Below, piece after piece: positions 36,844 through 48,473 of a DNA stretch of 64,000 nucleotides; position 1 is the first letter of the stretch, and each line of letters opens with the position of its first letter. The notes beneath the pieces are model-generated. The model was not told where the DNA came from and did not search any database. It saw only the letters and a program-made list of their open reading frames with translations. Location: positions 1-64,000 of the forward strand of contig JAJEKV010000857.1 of the NCBI GenBank assembly GCA_021234155.1, in the 5' to 3' direction. The stretch comes from Isoetes taiwanensis (Eukaryota > Streptophyta > Lycopodiopsida > Isoetales > Isoetaceae). Position numbers and translations under genes: made by a program.

Positions 36844-37472
36844 GTGGAGGCCTCCTTCCAATAAGCCCCAAATACTGTAAGACTATAAAACTGGCCCATT
36901 TAAAATCACCTCCAATGAGCTGCAAAACAACATAAAATGTTCATTAAATGCTTCGGGCCGCAAAGGACATGGAAAAGAGGAAATAATTCTCGCCTCAAAC
37001 CCCGGTGACACTACACTAAAAATGCTACCCTAACCTCCACAAGTTTAAGGGCAAGGAAGTAATGTCCAAAGTGAGGAATATACAAAAAACCACAAACAAT
37101 GCAGATTCTATATCTTCTATCTCGCTAAGGAAGTTGGCAAGATGGAACTTATGCGTAAAATAGCCAAAGACTTTAGATAGGGATTAAGGAAGAAATGACA
37201 ATCTAAATAGACAAAGAGCAATTTGGGCATTCTCAGAATTCATATATTTTCTTTGCACGCTTTTTCCGAGACATGCATATATCTATCGATTTGTTGCACT
37301 TTGAAATAACTAAACTTTACTCTAAAGAATTGAAGAATTAAGGCAATAGTAGTTGTACCAAGAGCCCCGAGTAGACCGACCAATCTCGACGATTCCAATA
37401 GCTCGGCCCAAGCAATGACCCGAAAGTGATGGAGGTCAATTTGCTTTGTCTCAAGTAAAGAAGCAGCAAAGT
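36844..37472 (-). pseudogene. Possible spliced coding sequence, membrane-like, unrecognised
   Basis: On the minus strand a frame from about 37472 to 37321 encodes RVIAWAELLESSRLVGLLG and LGTTTIALILQFFR, then a GT donor (gtaaag). After 401 bp an AG acceptor (ttttgcag) opens a 76-bp segment 36919-36844, LIGGDFKWASFIVLQYLGL then IGRRPP, ending at a consensus donor gtgagt. The junction keeps phase 0, and the joined sequence has two hydrophobic stretches. Upstream the frame meets a stop unless an acceptor lies near 37473; another frame is open from 37718 to 37338 for 126 codons. I do not recognise the family and found no downstream exon. It may be a real gene fragment or chance. Confidence 0.25.
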
Positions 37473-38001
37473 GCCTTTATGCACTTCTACTATTTGAGCG
37501 ACTTCGGGTTCAAAGGCCTCGCAGATAGAAAGCACAAACGCCAATGGATGGCAAATAAATTTACAGCAAGAATCAACCCTAAATGAAACAGATAATCCAC
37601 TGAATGTTTGAATCAAGCTCAAAGATGTTATCTGCACCATGCCTTCTTCGGGACGAATGGAGGAGCGCATAAATTTTTTACTCTCGCTTATGTGGGCACC
37701 AAAGCAATCTCGAAGCAAAGGTGAATGTCACAGATCTTGAATGCAAGGAACGCTGCCGTGATTTTAAATGCAAGGAGAAATGAAGGAAGGAGGCGGATGA
37801 GGAAGAGGCGCATCCCTACCAAGAACAAATATTATTACACCAAGCTAAATTAGCCGGAGAAAAAAACGATGTGGAGCCTTAACCAAAATTGCCTTAACCA
37901 AACCCTGTCTAAAATTTCACATGCCGGATTTTGATTTTCCGATCACAAAATTTCGCTTTTGTCGGATTACCGTCTCACGCGCACCGTAAAAAGAGGACAC
38001 C

Positions 38002-38002
<1 letters not shown>

Positions 38003-38032
<30 letters not shown>
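38003..38032 (+). repeat. A30 tract
   Basis: Thirty consecutive A. It could be the tail of a retroposed sequence whose body would lie to the left, or a simple repeat. No target-site duplication was identified. Confidence 0.9.
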
Positions 38033-38033
<1 letters not shown>

Positions 38034-38149
38034 ATTTTAAGTAAGTAGATTAGGATGAGGGGGGTTTCTCATGCCTCCCCTCCCCCATCACCACCCCATG
38101 CATGTATGCCCATGAATTCCCTTAAATCCCCATCGTCAACAACAAAAAA

Positions 38150-39060
38150 GAAGGATCCAGATTTTGACACGTCATGTGGGCCATAAAAAGATCATGGGAT
38201 GGTATGTAGACCCATCTCTAAACCGTTAGATGAAGAGGGGCAGGGCCAATCCTGACCGTCAATTGTGGAATGCAGGTGCAAGGAAGATGTAAAAACTAGG
38301 GCTTTCAATCGTGGCCGTCAATACCAATGCAAAATTGGGGCTTTATATCCTAGTCGTTCAGATTATTGAATGGTCAAGAAACACAAAAGGGGTTATCGTG
38401 GCACAGATAAAGTAGTCGGGGCTGTTCTCCAATCTCATATGATCTGCTGGAGAAGCTGGAGTGTTCGTCGTTTGCTGTCAATGGAACATCTCAGGTAATT
38501 TAGGATGCTTTATTAGCGCATACTGAGGGATATATGCAAATAATGATGCATATCAAGATGGCACGTTATGCAAAGATGCATTCTTTATTGCGGCTTTCTT
38601 GGCAAAGCGGCAAGTTGGGATCTATCCTATTAGAACTCAAGAAATCTTCGTCAGACTAAACTTGGACTGAAAGAGAAGGTGTGTTATTTTTTATGCATCT
38701 CTTATTGATTTGTTATGCATTGTTTATTTGCAGAGCTTATAGGAAACGTACTCTTACCTCAGCCTCTTTTCACTTGCAGTTGGAGATTACATGAAGAGAT
38801 ATTGCAGATCGAATTTCTGCGAGGCACGTCTCTGTTGTGGGTGAAGAAATGCTTGACCTGATGTACGTTTGTTTAGCTGGAAAATATTTGCATAGGCTAA
38901 GTGGATTACCCGTGCATGAAGTGTTAACCACGTTCTATTTCGATGTAACAAGTGCTCAGCATAACAGTCCGATTGTTTTCTAAATTGATGCCAATATCCT
39001 ACATATTGGGACGCGACAAGGTGTCTGCTAAAAAATCGTTTCTCCAAAATGCTTGCTTTT
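38150..39060 (+). other. Possible promoter and spliced transcript or pseudogene
   Basis: 38160-38345 has the accgttagat / gaccgtcaat style of sequence often found in plant 5' flanks, followed by gctttatatcc, a TATA-like box at 38340-38350. Downstream are several splice-like sites: ctcag/gtaatt (38492), gagaag/gtgtgt (38680), tttgcag (38734) and cttgcag (38780). Near 38797 one frame reads DIADRISARHVSVVGEEMLD, an exon-like run I cannot assign. Stops interrupt all frames. Confidence 0.25.
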
Positions 39061-39089
39061 GATATGCAGTGATATCCAACGACAACCTC

Positions 39090-39205
39090 GATGATTCAGC
39101 AAAGCTAAAAGGATCATTGTACATATAATTATTTGGCTTCAATACCTTGGTGATTCAGCAAAGGTAAAAGGATCATTGTACATATAATTATTTGGCTTCA
39201 AATGC
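39090..39205. repeat. Tandem duplication, unit ~58 bp
   Basis: gattcagcaaa(g)taaaagg followed by atcattgtacatataattat and ttggcttca occurs twice in succession. The copies are almost identical, so the event is recent compared with its surroundings. Confidence 0.9.
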
Positions 39206-39267
39206 CAGGCTGACTTTGCCAAGATATTAGGAAGCCCTTTTCTTAGATTTGTAACTTTGGCAGAGTT

Positions 39268-39375
39268 TGATGTGTCTCCCATCTTTGTCACATCTTTTGG
39301 TTTGATGTGTTTCCCATCTTTGTCACATCTTTCATTCCCATTTTCAAGCCTTCCGTTCCCATTTTCAAGCCTTCA
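39268..39375. repeat. Short tandem duplications
   Basis: tttgatgtgt(c/t)tcccatc and tttgtcacatctt are repeated once, then cattcccattttcaagcctt is repeated once. Another short duplication, agctttgatttagtaagttt, sits at 39494-39532. Confidence 0.85.
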
Positions 39376-39539
39376 CCGTAGCTTCTTCCCACAAGTGATT
39401 CTTTATCTTCATATATCGTATATGTGATTTTGAACCATATGAGCTATATGGATGCAGATATAGAATGAGACTGGAATAAAATGTGAATTATGCAGCTTTG
39501 ATTTAGTAAGTTTAGCTTTGATTTAGTAAGTTTCTCTTG

Positions 39540-42200
39540 CTTCGTGTCTTTGTTTTATACCAAAAGATACTATTTAAAAGTTGAGCGTGCAAGTGAGAAG
39601 TGAGACTTCTTTAGCTATAGCATCTGGGTGGATTTGTAGCTTCAACTAGGTGTAGGTATTGATGAATGAGAGTTGGGGAACAAAATTCGAATTATGCAAC
39701 TGCCCTTTTATCTTTCAAGGTAATACTTTTGCAAAGCACTTATTAATTTTGAACTTGCTTGGTTTTCAAATTTAGCTTGATTTAAGCAATTTGGCCTTAG
39801 ACATTAGTATTAGCTGCAAAGCTTATTGTCGCCCCCAATTTAGTAAGTTTCACTTGCTTGGTGTCTTTTGTTCTCTAGCAAATTGAACAAGGCAAGTAAG
39901 ACTTCTTTAACTATAGCATATTTGATTTGCAGCTTGATTAGCTTGATTATATAGTGAAGTAGATGACCAAGTTGGAGCCGCATTGCAGGATATAATGCAA
40001 CTCTGACTTTCGAGACAACATTTATTTGGATGAGGCAAATTGCAATGTGTTTTGCGTAAAACAACATGTTTTGCCATAGTGCCTTTTTTGAATTGTTGAA
40101 GGGGTCTGCTTTGACCGAATGAATGCAGTAGATTTTGGTTGCACCAACATCATTCCAGCGTGCACCAACATCATTCTGTCGTGTTTTGCACATGGTGGTA
40201 AGTACAACTGGTTGGTAGTCAGTGAATAGCCTCCTTAGTGTCCATTCTTCTCCAAGAGATTCTCTTATGCTATATCTCTCAACATCATTCATTCTTACTT
40301 TGTTCATGGATCTATGATTTGTATATTTTGCAGTGGTATTAGAGACAGTGATATTAGAGATGTTTGAGATAACAGGGTTATACCTTATTTGTGTACATGT
40401 ATTTATGGGCAAAATAAACTAGTGTATAATGGTCATGAAAATTTGGGGTAACAATTCTAGAATTTTGGCTTTGTGTTGAGGACTCTTTCATATGGACTAA
40501 CGCATCTTCCAATACAGATACCTTGAAAGATGCAGACGACTTCTATTTTGGATTGCACGAAGTCTAGTCCTCTACTTTCTTTAGCTACTACCAAGGTATT
40601 TATTCTCTTTATGTGTTGTTTCTTTACTCTAGTTCCTATTTAATTATCACTTTGTTTGTGGATATTTTTTGAGGATTAGTTTGAGCTTAGATGGAGATGA
40701 GGAAAATAAAACAAAGAAACAGTGGTAGAATATATTTTGAGATTAGCATAATATATTTGTAGTTCTAGAGGGAAATCTATTCTGTGATATTGTTGTAACT
40801 GCCTAAATGGATTGTGATGATCATATGCATTGAGAGTTAAACACCTACTTTCGAGAAAATTTATATTCATATTGGTTTGGGCTCTCCTTGCTAGACCTAG
40901 TTGTTGTGTGCATGATGATTGAGTTCTCATTGAGGAAGTCTAGCATGGGTGTTCACAAGAGTTAATTTGACACAAGAGTTAATTAGAACTTGCTGGAGCA
41001 TGATTACATGGAAAATGAAAAAGCCATTCCAAGTCTCGGATTCTATATCACAAAGGTTGGCTTTATTGACCACAGTGTGCTGATCCATTGTTTTTGTTGA
41101 GTGCCTTGCAAGGTTTTTAATGCAAAGTGTGTGAAGCATCCAAACAAATTCTGAATTCGGGTCTTATGTGTAAGGCATCCATCAGCGGATCTTAAGTGTT
41201 CTTATGGCACTCCGTAGTATAAGTTCTATGAGGAAGATTGAAGTAAAAATTAAGTGTTATATCCTACTGATAATTTTTTGGCCTTACACTTTTTAGAGGT
41301 ACATAGATTTTCCATACAACCTCGAAATTTATTGCTCATGCCAAATTAGAAAGGAATAAGCCATAGGAAGAAATTTGAAAGCGTCAAGATGCTTCCAAAC
41401 AGGTTCTTTGGGAATCCGATGGTCAATTTGCTCCTTTAAAGTGGCATTGCATATTATAGATCTATTCTGATAGAATTTTGCCATGATTGTGCAATCTTTC
41501 TTTGACATCACAGACTGCCAAATCGCCTTGCTCGCGCTTGGAATATAAGGTTTTTTGAACTAATTGAGTTTGCCCATCATGAACTTCAACTCTGTTGGTT
41601 GCTCTGGTAAATGTTGAGAGAAATGCATAGGCACTGAAGGTTTTCGTTGGAGTATGCATTAATCCCAAATTCTATAGTAAATCTATTTAAGACAGTATTT
41701 GGAATAGTATGTAATAAGGGTATTGTAACAGAGCATGGATTTTTGTTACTTTTGTTTCACATAAGTTAGAGCAAGGGTCTAATTTGTAGCATGCGCTGTG
41801 GTCATTAATAATTTCCACTAAGTATGCACCAGCAAATCAGCTTAAGGAGTTTTCTCCATCATCCATTTGCATAGATTGTCTCTTTAATAATCCTTCTAGA
41901 CTTTCCGGAATATGCTTTGAGGTGAGGTTCTCCGGCTTCGTCATATCTTACAGTCATGTTTATGAACTTTGAGATATCCAAGAATGGCAATTTTGCTGTG
42001 CGTAGCAAGCAAGATTGCATTCTTGGCTCGTGCACCATTATTCCATGAACTTGAATAGATTTCGACATGCTAGATTCTTGCAGCATATTAGATGATGCGT
42101 GGATCTAATCTGATCTTTGCTTCAAACGATTTGAAATTTGGTAGTGGGCATGCATATATTGTTTGTATTCTTTCATTTGGATATGTGATGCTTGGTATTC
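39540..42200. other. Gene-free interval
   Basis: A 190-codon frame on the minus strand (39840-40412) has no domain or compositional signature I recognise and partly covers short local duplications (ccaacatcatt.c.gcgtg). I do not call it a gene. Nothing else is supported. Confidence 0.4.
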
Positions 42201-42207
42201 CTACTCG

Positions 42208-43166
42208 GAATTATTTACATATTCAAGGAGTCCTTCCATCATATATTTCCGAATAAAATGAAAAGTCAGACATTGTTGAATTAAAGCATCAATAGCAGGA
42301 TTGGATATCTAGATTAGATTATAAACTGACTCCATCTAGAAATAATAGAATCTCCCTTGAAAAATAATTCCAAGTGGTTCATCATGAACCATAATATTTG
42401 GTCCACCCATAACACCCCTTTAGAAGAACATAAATTCTGGGGATGTGGACACTGACAATATGGCCATTTAGTTTCATAATCATTATTCCGTGCCTTACTA
42501 CCTGTAGGCAAATCTTTTTTAACCAAAGCAACCATTGGTTCCAGTGCACATTTGTAAGGATCAAATAACCCCAAGGAAAATTTTTGTATAGTTGTTCCCC
42601 TCTCACAAACGATAGTACTCATCCGAGCAAAGTTGGCATATTTATCCATCCATGTGGCATATGGAAATTTATCGGCCTTTATTCCCCCTAAATAACAGTA
42701 TGCCTCAATAGGTATTGGGGCAAGCAAGTTAAAAAAATAGAGCTTCCATATTTTATTATCTTTCTCCCCTGCCCATTGCTCAACAAGTTTCGTGGCATTA
42801 TTGGGGTAGGATATCTCTGAAAGAATAATAAAGGGTTACTATGTTTCTGTAGTTGTGTGCCCCAACGTCCAAAGTAATCCGCTTTAATTTAGGGCTGAAA
42901 CCATCAGGTGCACATTTAAGCATAGGATAACTTCTCCATTAGCAAGTTTAAGATCTTTGAATTGTTCCAGGACCAGTTTACACATTTCTATATCTTTTTT
43001 ATCAGATTTCACGAGTTCCCATAGTTTGGTTTCGAATGACTTCAATTTTTGAAGTACATTTCCACCATTTCTGTAAGTATGGAACATTTGGAACCAATGT
43101 GGAGCATCTAGATTACTCAAAATGGAGAAATCATTATCCGTAAGGGAATGTTCCCTATGGATGATA
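42208..43166 (-). repeat. Left arm of a ~1-kb inverted repeat
   Basis: Reverse complement of 43185-44197, separated by an 18-bp spacer. At the centre, gggaatgttccctatggatgata (43144-43166) faces its complement tatcatccatagggaacattcc (43185-43206). Homology ends near ggaattatttacatattc (42208). The arms differ by scattered substitutions and small indels. RNA across this region would form a very long hairpin. Confidence 0.95.
42314..43166 (-). pseudogene. Unrecognised protein-coding remnant, left arm
   Basis: On the minus strand two long frames read LSNLDAPHWFQMFHTYRNGG, LKSFETKLWELVKSDKKD and LVLEQFKDLKLANGEV (42884-43166), then LAPIPIEAYCYLGGIKADKF, WMDKYANFARM, LGLFDPYKCALEPMVALVKK and ILWFMMNHLELFFKGDSI (42314-42727). 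The sequence is protein-like, and the same protein is encoded outward in the right arm, so it was coding before the duplication. A frame change occurs between the two blocks. I do not recognise the family; a retroelement gag-like or other mobile-element ORF is one possibility. Confidence 0.5.
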
Positions 43167-43184
43167 AAAACTACAAATATCAAA

Positions 43185-44197
43185 TATCATCCATAGGGAA
43201 CATTCCTGTACGGATAATGATTTCTCTATTTTTGAGTTATCTAGATGCTCCACGTTGGTTTCAAATATTTCATACTTACAGAAATGGTGGAAATGTACTT
43301 CAACAATTGAAGTCATTCGAAACCAAACTATGGGAACTCGTGGAATCTGATAAAAGAGATATAAAAATGTGTAAGCTGGTCTTGGAACAATTCAAAGATC
43401 TTAAACTTGCGAAGGGAGAAGTTTATCCTATGCTCAAATGTGACGAAAGAACCTCAAATATTGCACCTGCGATTCGAACCCTAAATTAAAGGGGATTGCT
43501 TTTGATGCTGAGGCACATACAATTTCTAAGGAATATGTTGAAGAGCGGCTACAGAAACATAGTAACCCTTTATTATTTTTTCAGAGATATCCTACCCCAC
43601 TAGTGCCACGAAGACCTCTTGAGCAATGGACAGGGGAGAAAGATAACAAAGTATGGAAGTTCTATTCCTTTAACTTGCTTGCCCCAATACTATTGAGGCA
43701 TACTATTATTTTAGGGAAATAGAGGCCGATAAATCCTCATATGCCACATGGGTGGACAAATATGCCAACTTCGCTCAGATGTGTACTATTGTTTGTGACA
43801 GAGAAACAACTATACATAAATTTTTCTTGGGGTTATTTGATCCTTACAAATGTGCACTGGAACCAATGGCTGCTTTGGTTAAAAGAGATTTTCCTACAGG
43901 TAGCAAGGCACGGGGTAATGATTATGAAACTAAATGGCCAAATTGGAAAATGCCATATTGTCGATGTCTATATCCCCAGAGTTCATGTTATTCTAAAGGG
44001 GTGTTATGGGTGGACCAAATATTATGGTTCATGATTTGGAATTATTTTTCAAGGGAGATTCTATTATTTCTAGATGGAGTCAGTTCATAATCTGGACCTC
44101 CAATCCTGCTATTGAGGCCTTGATTCAACAATGTCTGGTTTTCTACTTTATTCGGAAATATATGATAGAAGGACTCCTTGAATATATGAATAATCCC
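43185..44197 (+). repeat. Right arm of the inverted repeat
   Basis: Inverted partner of 42208-43166. It ends near tatgaataatcccaaag. It is about 54 bp longer than the left arm because of indels. Confidence 0.95.
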
Positions 44198-44236
44198 AAA
44201 GCTATCCAGGCCCATAGGGAGCAATCTTTGTTGTAA
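43185..44236 (+). pseudogene. Unrecognised protein-coding remnant, right arm
   Basis: Plus-strand frames encode LDAPRWFQIFHTYRNGGNV, LKSFETKLWELVESDKRD and LVLEQFKDLKLAKGEV (43148-43489). After a broken stretch (43490-43740) come VDKYANFAQMCTIVCDRETT, LGLFDPYKCALEPMAALVKR and GVLWVDQILWFMIWNY (43752-44090), then AIEALIQQCLVFYFIRKYMI with LLEYMNNPKA (to 44236). Most differences from the left arm are conservative or single-base changes. Charged and aromatic residues are mixed as in a soluble protein. Family unknown. Confidence 0.5.
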
Positions 44237-44239
44237 GTT

Positions 44240-44890
44240 TGACCTGCAACACTGCTAAAAAACAGCAATAGGAAGAACTGGTCTTGCCATCCATTCTCCC
44301 TAATTTCATGAAAGCCATGAATGTTAGCAATTTTAAAAAACCAAGTTTTACGTACAGAATCTCTCCTTATATCCTCTTTGGATGTTTTCCCGTAGAAGTT
44401 CCCAATAGTCTGATATTCGTTTTCTAATAAACAGAGGAAACTTACATTTTATCTTGAAAAAGAGGTCTGATAGCAAAAGCATTTGGTTCCTTAAGTCCAT
44501 TCAATATTTGGTAGTGGGGGACCTGCACACAGGCTATCAACATTTCACATGCTTTGAAGCTAAAGGAAAAGCACAAAGGGGAAAAACTTACAGCAATTTC
44601 AGGTCCTGTCGTATGAATAAACCTGACCAGCGCACATGTTCGACGCTCGTATTTGTTTGTTCTACCAAGCAAAACATGTTTTGGTGGCCAGTGCCGGCTT
44701 CATTTAAGGGTTGTTGACTGTGGACCAGGGCCTCGAATATCCAGCAGAAGATAAGATAGCAGTCCTACATAAACAATACTGAAACTCACTTAATACAATA
44801 TGACAGAAACGTTAACATAACACATATTACTCATTAACAAAGCAAATGATGAAAGCCAGAACAACTTTTGTATGCACTTTTTAAGACCCG
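44240..44890. other. Gene-free interval
   Basis: Frames at 44454-44717 (plus) and 44442-44672 (minus) overlap antisense and have no known domain. Nothing supported. Confidence 0.4.
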
Positions 44891-44894
44891 CCTC

Positions 44895-45745
44895 ATCACA
44901 AGATCTATGAGCATGTTTTCTTTATTTTGAAGCATTTCCACTACCAATTTAGTAAATATATGCCAAAGATGATTTGTAGGTCTTCCCGTCCTCTTTCCAA
45001 CGCATGCTCTCGCACAAAAAATAGAGGTTGTTTATGTGAGTTATGGCCGTGTTTCTAATTAGCTCTAAAATTGAGACATCAAATGTGATTTCATTTATTT
45101 GACATGCTTACCTTAGGTATTTCAGAAACATGCACCTAGCATCATTTGTGGACATCACATTGAGCTCTCCAACAAGGGCCCTTGCGCCGAAAATGGAGCT
45201 TCCCTTTGAAATTTATGCACACCCTTCTAATCTGCTGCCGGCAACGAATTTGAGGAGACAATTAGCTTATCGATGACTTACTATCTCAAACACTACATTA
45301 AGAACAACACAACAACAAATGAAGGGCATCAGAATTGCTAACTGGCATAGGCATACACTTGTGCATGATGCATTACACATTAACTAAGCAAATGCCTTAC
45401 CACAAGATCTATATGTATGTATTCTTTATTTTGAAGCATTTCCACTACCAATTTGGTAAATATATGTCCAAGATCATTTGCCGGTCTTCCTCTCCTCTTT
45501 CCAGCGCATGCTCTCACACAAAAAATGGAGGTTGTTTATGGGAGTTATGGCCATGGTTCTAATCAGCTCTAAAATTGAGACAGCAAATGTAATTTCATTT
45601 ATTTGACATGCTTACCTTAGATATTTCAGAAACATGCACCGAGCATCATTTGTGGACCTCTCATCAAGCTCTCTAACAAAGGTTCCCTTTGAAATTTATG
45701 CGCATTCTTCTAATCTCCCGCCGATGGATTCTCTACCTGTGAAGA
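44895..45745. repeat. Diverged tandem duplication, offset 504 bp
   Basis: 44895-45245 and 45400-45745 are direct copies. Shared blocks include tttattttgaagcatttcc (44921 and 45425), gaggttgtttatg.gagtta, agctctaaaattgagaca and cagaaacatgcacc. The 150 bp between copies is unrelated. No coding potential in either. Confidence 0.9.
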
Positions 45746-45749
45746 CCTG

Positions 45750-46760
45750 TTATGGTTAAAAAACATGCATGCAATGAAGATGAACTAACCTACAAAGCAA
45801 CAAGAATGAGAAATCTGAAGGTGTTACACATTTGAAGTCCCAAAATGGCATCATATAGGCATAGAGAATGCATAAGCTCAATAGATGCAAAATGCATAGG
45901 CTCACTTTGATCTAAAAAACAGACATGCCATGCCAATGGCTGACTACGTAGCCTGATACAGTATAGAATACATTGCATTGCAGTTATGTCAAATTCTCCA
46001 TGTCTACAAAAGGAGCAATAAAAATTAATAGGAAACCTTGAGGAGGAGGAAGAACTACATAAATTCACTCCAACTATGGCATAGAATCCCAAAATGCCAA
46101 TGCATAAATGCCAAAATGCTAACATATAAATCCCATTTGCTCACCTCAAAGTATTTGTTTTTGCAAAGATCGAGCCATGCAAGCTCCTTTAAAACTGAAA
46201 AACCAATTTGCATAAGAGTATAAGCGGAACCTTCAAGAGGTCACGCTTCTAGAATAAATGAGTATATCATCACTATTTTTACGGAAAATGTAGTGGAACC
46301 CGATATTGTAAGTTATCATGTCGGACGCTATAGCACATGCACTCTACATATGAGAGAGCAACATGTATTTTAAGGTCAATTGCAACATGACCCACAACTG
46401 TATGCTTGCAATACAAAATACCAACACCAACACAGAGAAGCTTTATTTTTCATGTTTGAACTCTAAACAACAAGACTTGTTACCTCGCCAAAAAGTATTA
46501 CTTGCATCACTTCCTCCATTAAATTCGGCACTGCTTGCAGTCTAAAACCAGAAAGAAAATGTTATGCCTCAATTCATGAATGGCAATTGCCTAAATTAGA
46601 GCCCCTCGGTTATCATAATCTTTCTAGGGCCTCTGTAAAACAAAAGGCATGTGTGGCATGAAAATTTTATTGTACAAGAAAGAAATTGTAACCTTGTTTA
46701 TCTTTGTGCCTTCGTAGTGCATCTGTTCAAAACATTCAAAAGCTAAAGCCTCATTATTCT
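45750..46760. other. Gene-free interval
   Basis: Short frames only. No domain or repeat recognised. Confidence 0.4.
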
Positions 46761-48473
46761 CTTTTTTTTTTTTTTGAGGGCAAGGTTTGTTTTATATTGC
46801 ATCTATAATAGATACATCATAAGGTATATCCTAGGGGATATACTAAAAAAGACTAAGCATACTGTCCAAAAATCATGGTCCTTATAGAATGGATCCATGA
46901 ACCAAATTAAAACAGCTAGCTTAATATATTGTTTATACAATTCCAAGACAGTTATGCTTAATGTAAGCTGCAAAGAACACTGTAACCAGATCATTCTAAC
47001 AGTGAATAGCTCAAGATTCGTCGAGAAGATCCTGTAGTGTGAGATCAGCAATTGTCCTATTCCCAAAAATCGTGAGAAGAGTGTCTAGGATAGCTGTCTG
47101 GAAGTTGGTGAAGTCTAACAGAAGCAAAACATGTGCTTCTCGTTTCTGCTGCCATTTATGATAGAGGTTGGCAAAATATGGTTTGAGACTATTGAATCTC
47201 CATACCTCAGTCCTTTTCAACACTTTCTTAATTGCTTTTGCATGCACTACCTCCTGTTTAAGTTGAATGAGAATACTTTCCAGTTCAGCTTTAGGTAATT
47301 GGGATTCCTCATCCTCCTTGTTTCCTGCTACTCCCATAGCTCGATCCATGCTTTCAACCCTGTTAAGTCTCCTCTGTGAATCTGTGTAGAACATCATCAG
47401 CAATTGTTAGATTAGATAGAAAGAAATCACGTAATCCATAGAACCTTCCAAAACTATTCCATGCTAGATCATATTTCTTCCCTTTCAACAGTTTGTGTGC
47501 TACTGCAGTAATCTGTATGATGTCAACGAATGCATGCTTCAGCCTATGGAGGGGGTGTGGTTATTCATGACCACTCTATTTCTATGTAGCCAAATATCCC
47601 AGCAGCTCAATGTTCTAGTAGTGATTTCGATTCTGCTGCTGGCTTCCAGAAAGTTAATAGATTTAAGTCTGTTGGCACTCCTTTGTTAATCTGGGATGCC
47701 CAGCTCCAAAATTCTGCTAACCATGAGCATGTAAATACATGGTTAGAGGTTTCTACTTCTCCACATAGAGGGCATTGGCTGGAATGTGTGATGTCATATA
47801 AAGCCCGTTTCTGGTTTGTAGGCAAGCTTTGATATAAGGCTATCCATCTAAAAGTTTTAATCTTACTGGCCATGTAGCCTGCCCAGCCTTTTGCACATAT
47901 TCCTACCAGTCTTTCCTCCTCACATTGCCATAGAACACCTGCTCTTGAAGGTTTCAATTGAATGAGAGCCTTATATATGTCTTTAACTGAGTATATTTCC
48001 TTATTATTCAATTGCCACATGCTGGAATTGTTGCTCAACTCCTCATACTCTCCAATACTGTTCATAACCAAGTTATAAATCTGTTTATCTAACTCTGATC
48101 CTTTGGTTTTTATTCTATTTTTTGTGATATGAGATCTCCTCCCAAGTCATCCATATGTCCTGTATTCTCAGATCGTCTATTCTCCTTAACCCACACTTAT
48201 GCCATTGCATATATTTTTTGGGATGTTTCAGGGCCAAACATCCCACATTAATTGGTGCAAGATCTGGATGCCAGAAAAAATTCAGATCTCTACTTTTGGC
48301 ATCTATACTTGGGGATCTATAGCACAATGCAACATTGTTCCATGCCTCTAGCATTCTTTTTAAGGTGTTTGATGTACCTGGACACGGTGTGAGCTGGAAG
48401 AAGGCTGAGTCTGGTAATTGGTATTTGAGAGTATGGCTGCCCACTGCGTCCTTCATCGTATTGTTCCAGTTTT
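46761..48473 (-). mobile_element. 5'-truncated LINE (L1-like non-LTR retrotransposon)
   Basis: On the minus strand the 3' part of a LINE ORF2 ends in a poly(A) tail (15 A, plus-strand T run at 46761-46775). ORF2 is present only from the region after RT through the zf-RVT domain to the C terminus, so the copy is 5'-truncated at about 48473 as usual for L1 insertions. Frames are broken. The right junction overlaps the start of the direct repeat at 48447. Confidence 0.8.
47011..48456 (-). pseudogene. LINE ORF2 C-terminal part with zf-RVT domain
   Basis: Three minus-strand frames follow each other: 48456-48115 (LEAWNNVALCYRSPS, LGCLALKHPKK-type sequence), 48071-47607 and 47403-47011. The middle one holds the RT-associated zinc-binding domain: FRWIALYQSLPTNQKRAL, then CPLCGEVETSNHVFTCSWL, giving the C-x2-C...H-x3-C ligands. 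This domain follows the RT in plant L1 elements. RT itself is missing and stops separate the frames, so the protein is dead. Confidence 0.85.

Noticed and set aside
38003-38032. Poly(A) tail proving a retroposed gene to the left
   Set aside because: No target-site duplication or recognisable parent gene was found; a simple A tract cannot be excluded.
39840-40412. 190-codon open frame on the minus strand
   Set aside because: No domain, no start context, no splice structure, and it covers local short duplications; in 64 kb of AT-rich sequence one such chance frame is expected.
42208-44197. Foldback or MITE transposon with terminal inverted repeats
   Set aside because: The arms meet almost at the centre and contain coding sequence; I saw no target-site duplication at 42208/44197, so a simple inverted duplication fits better.
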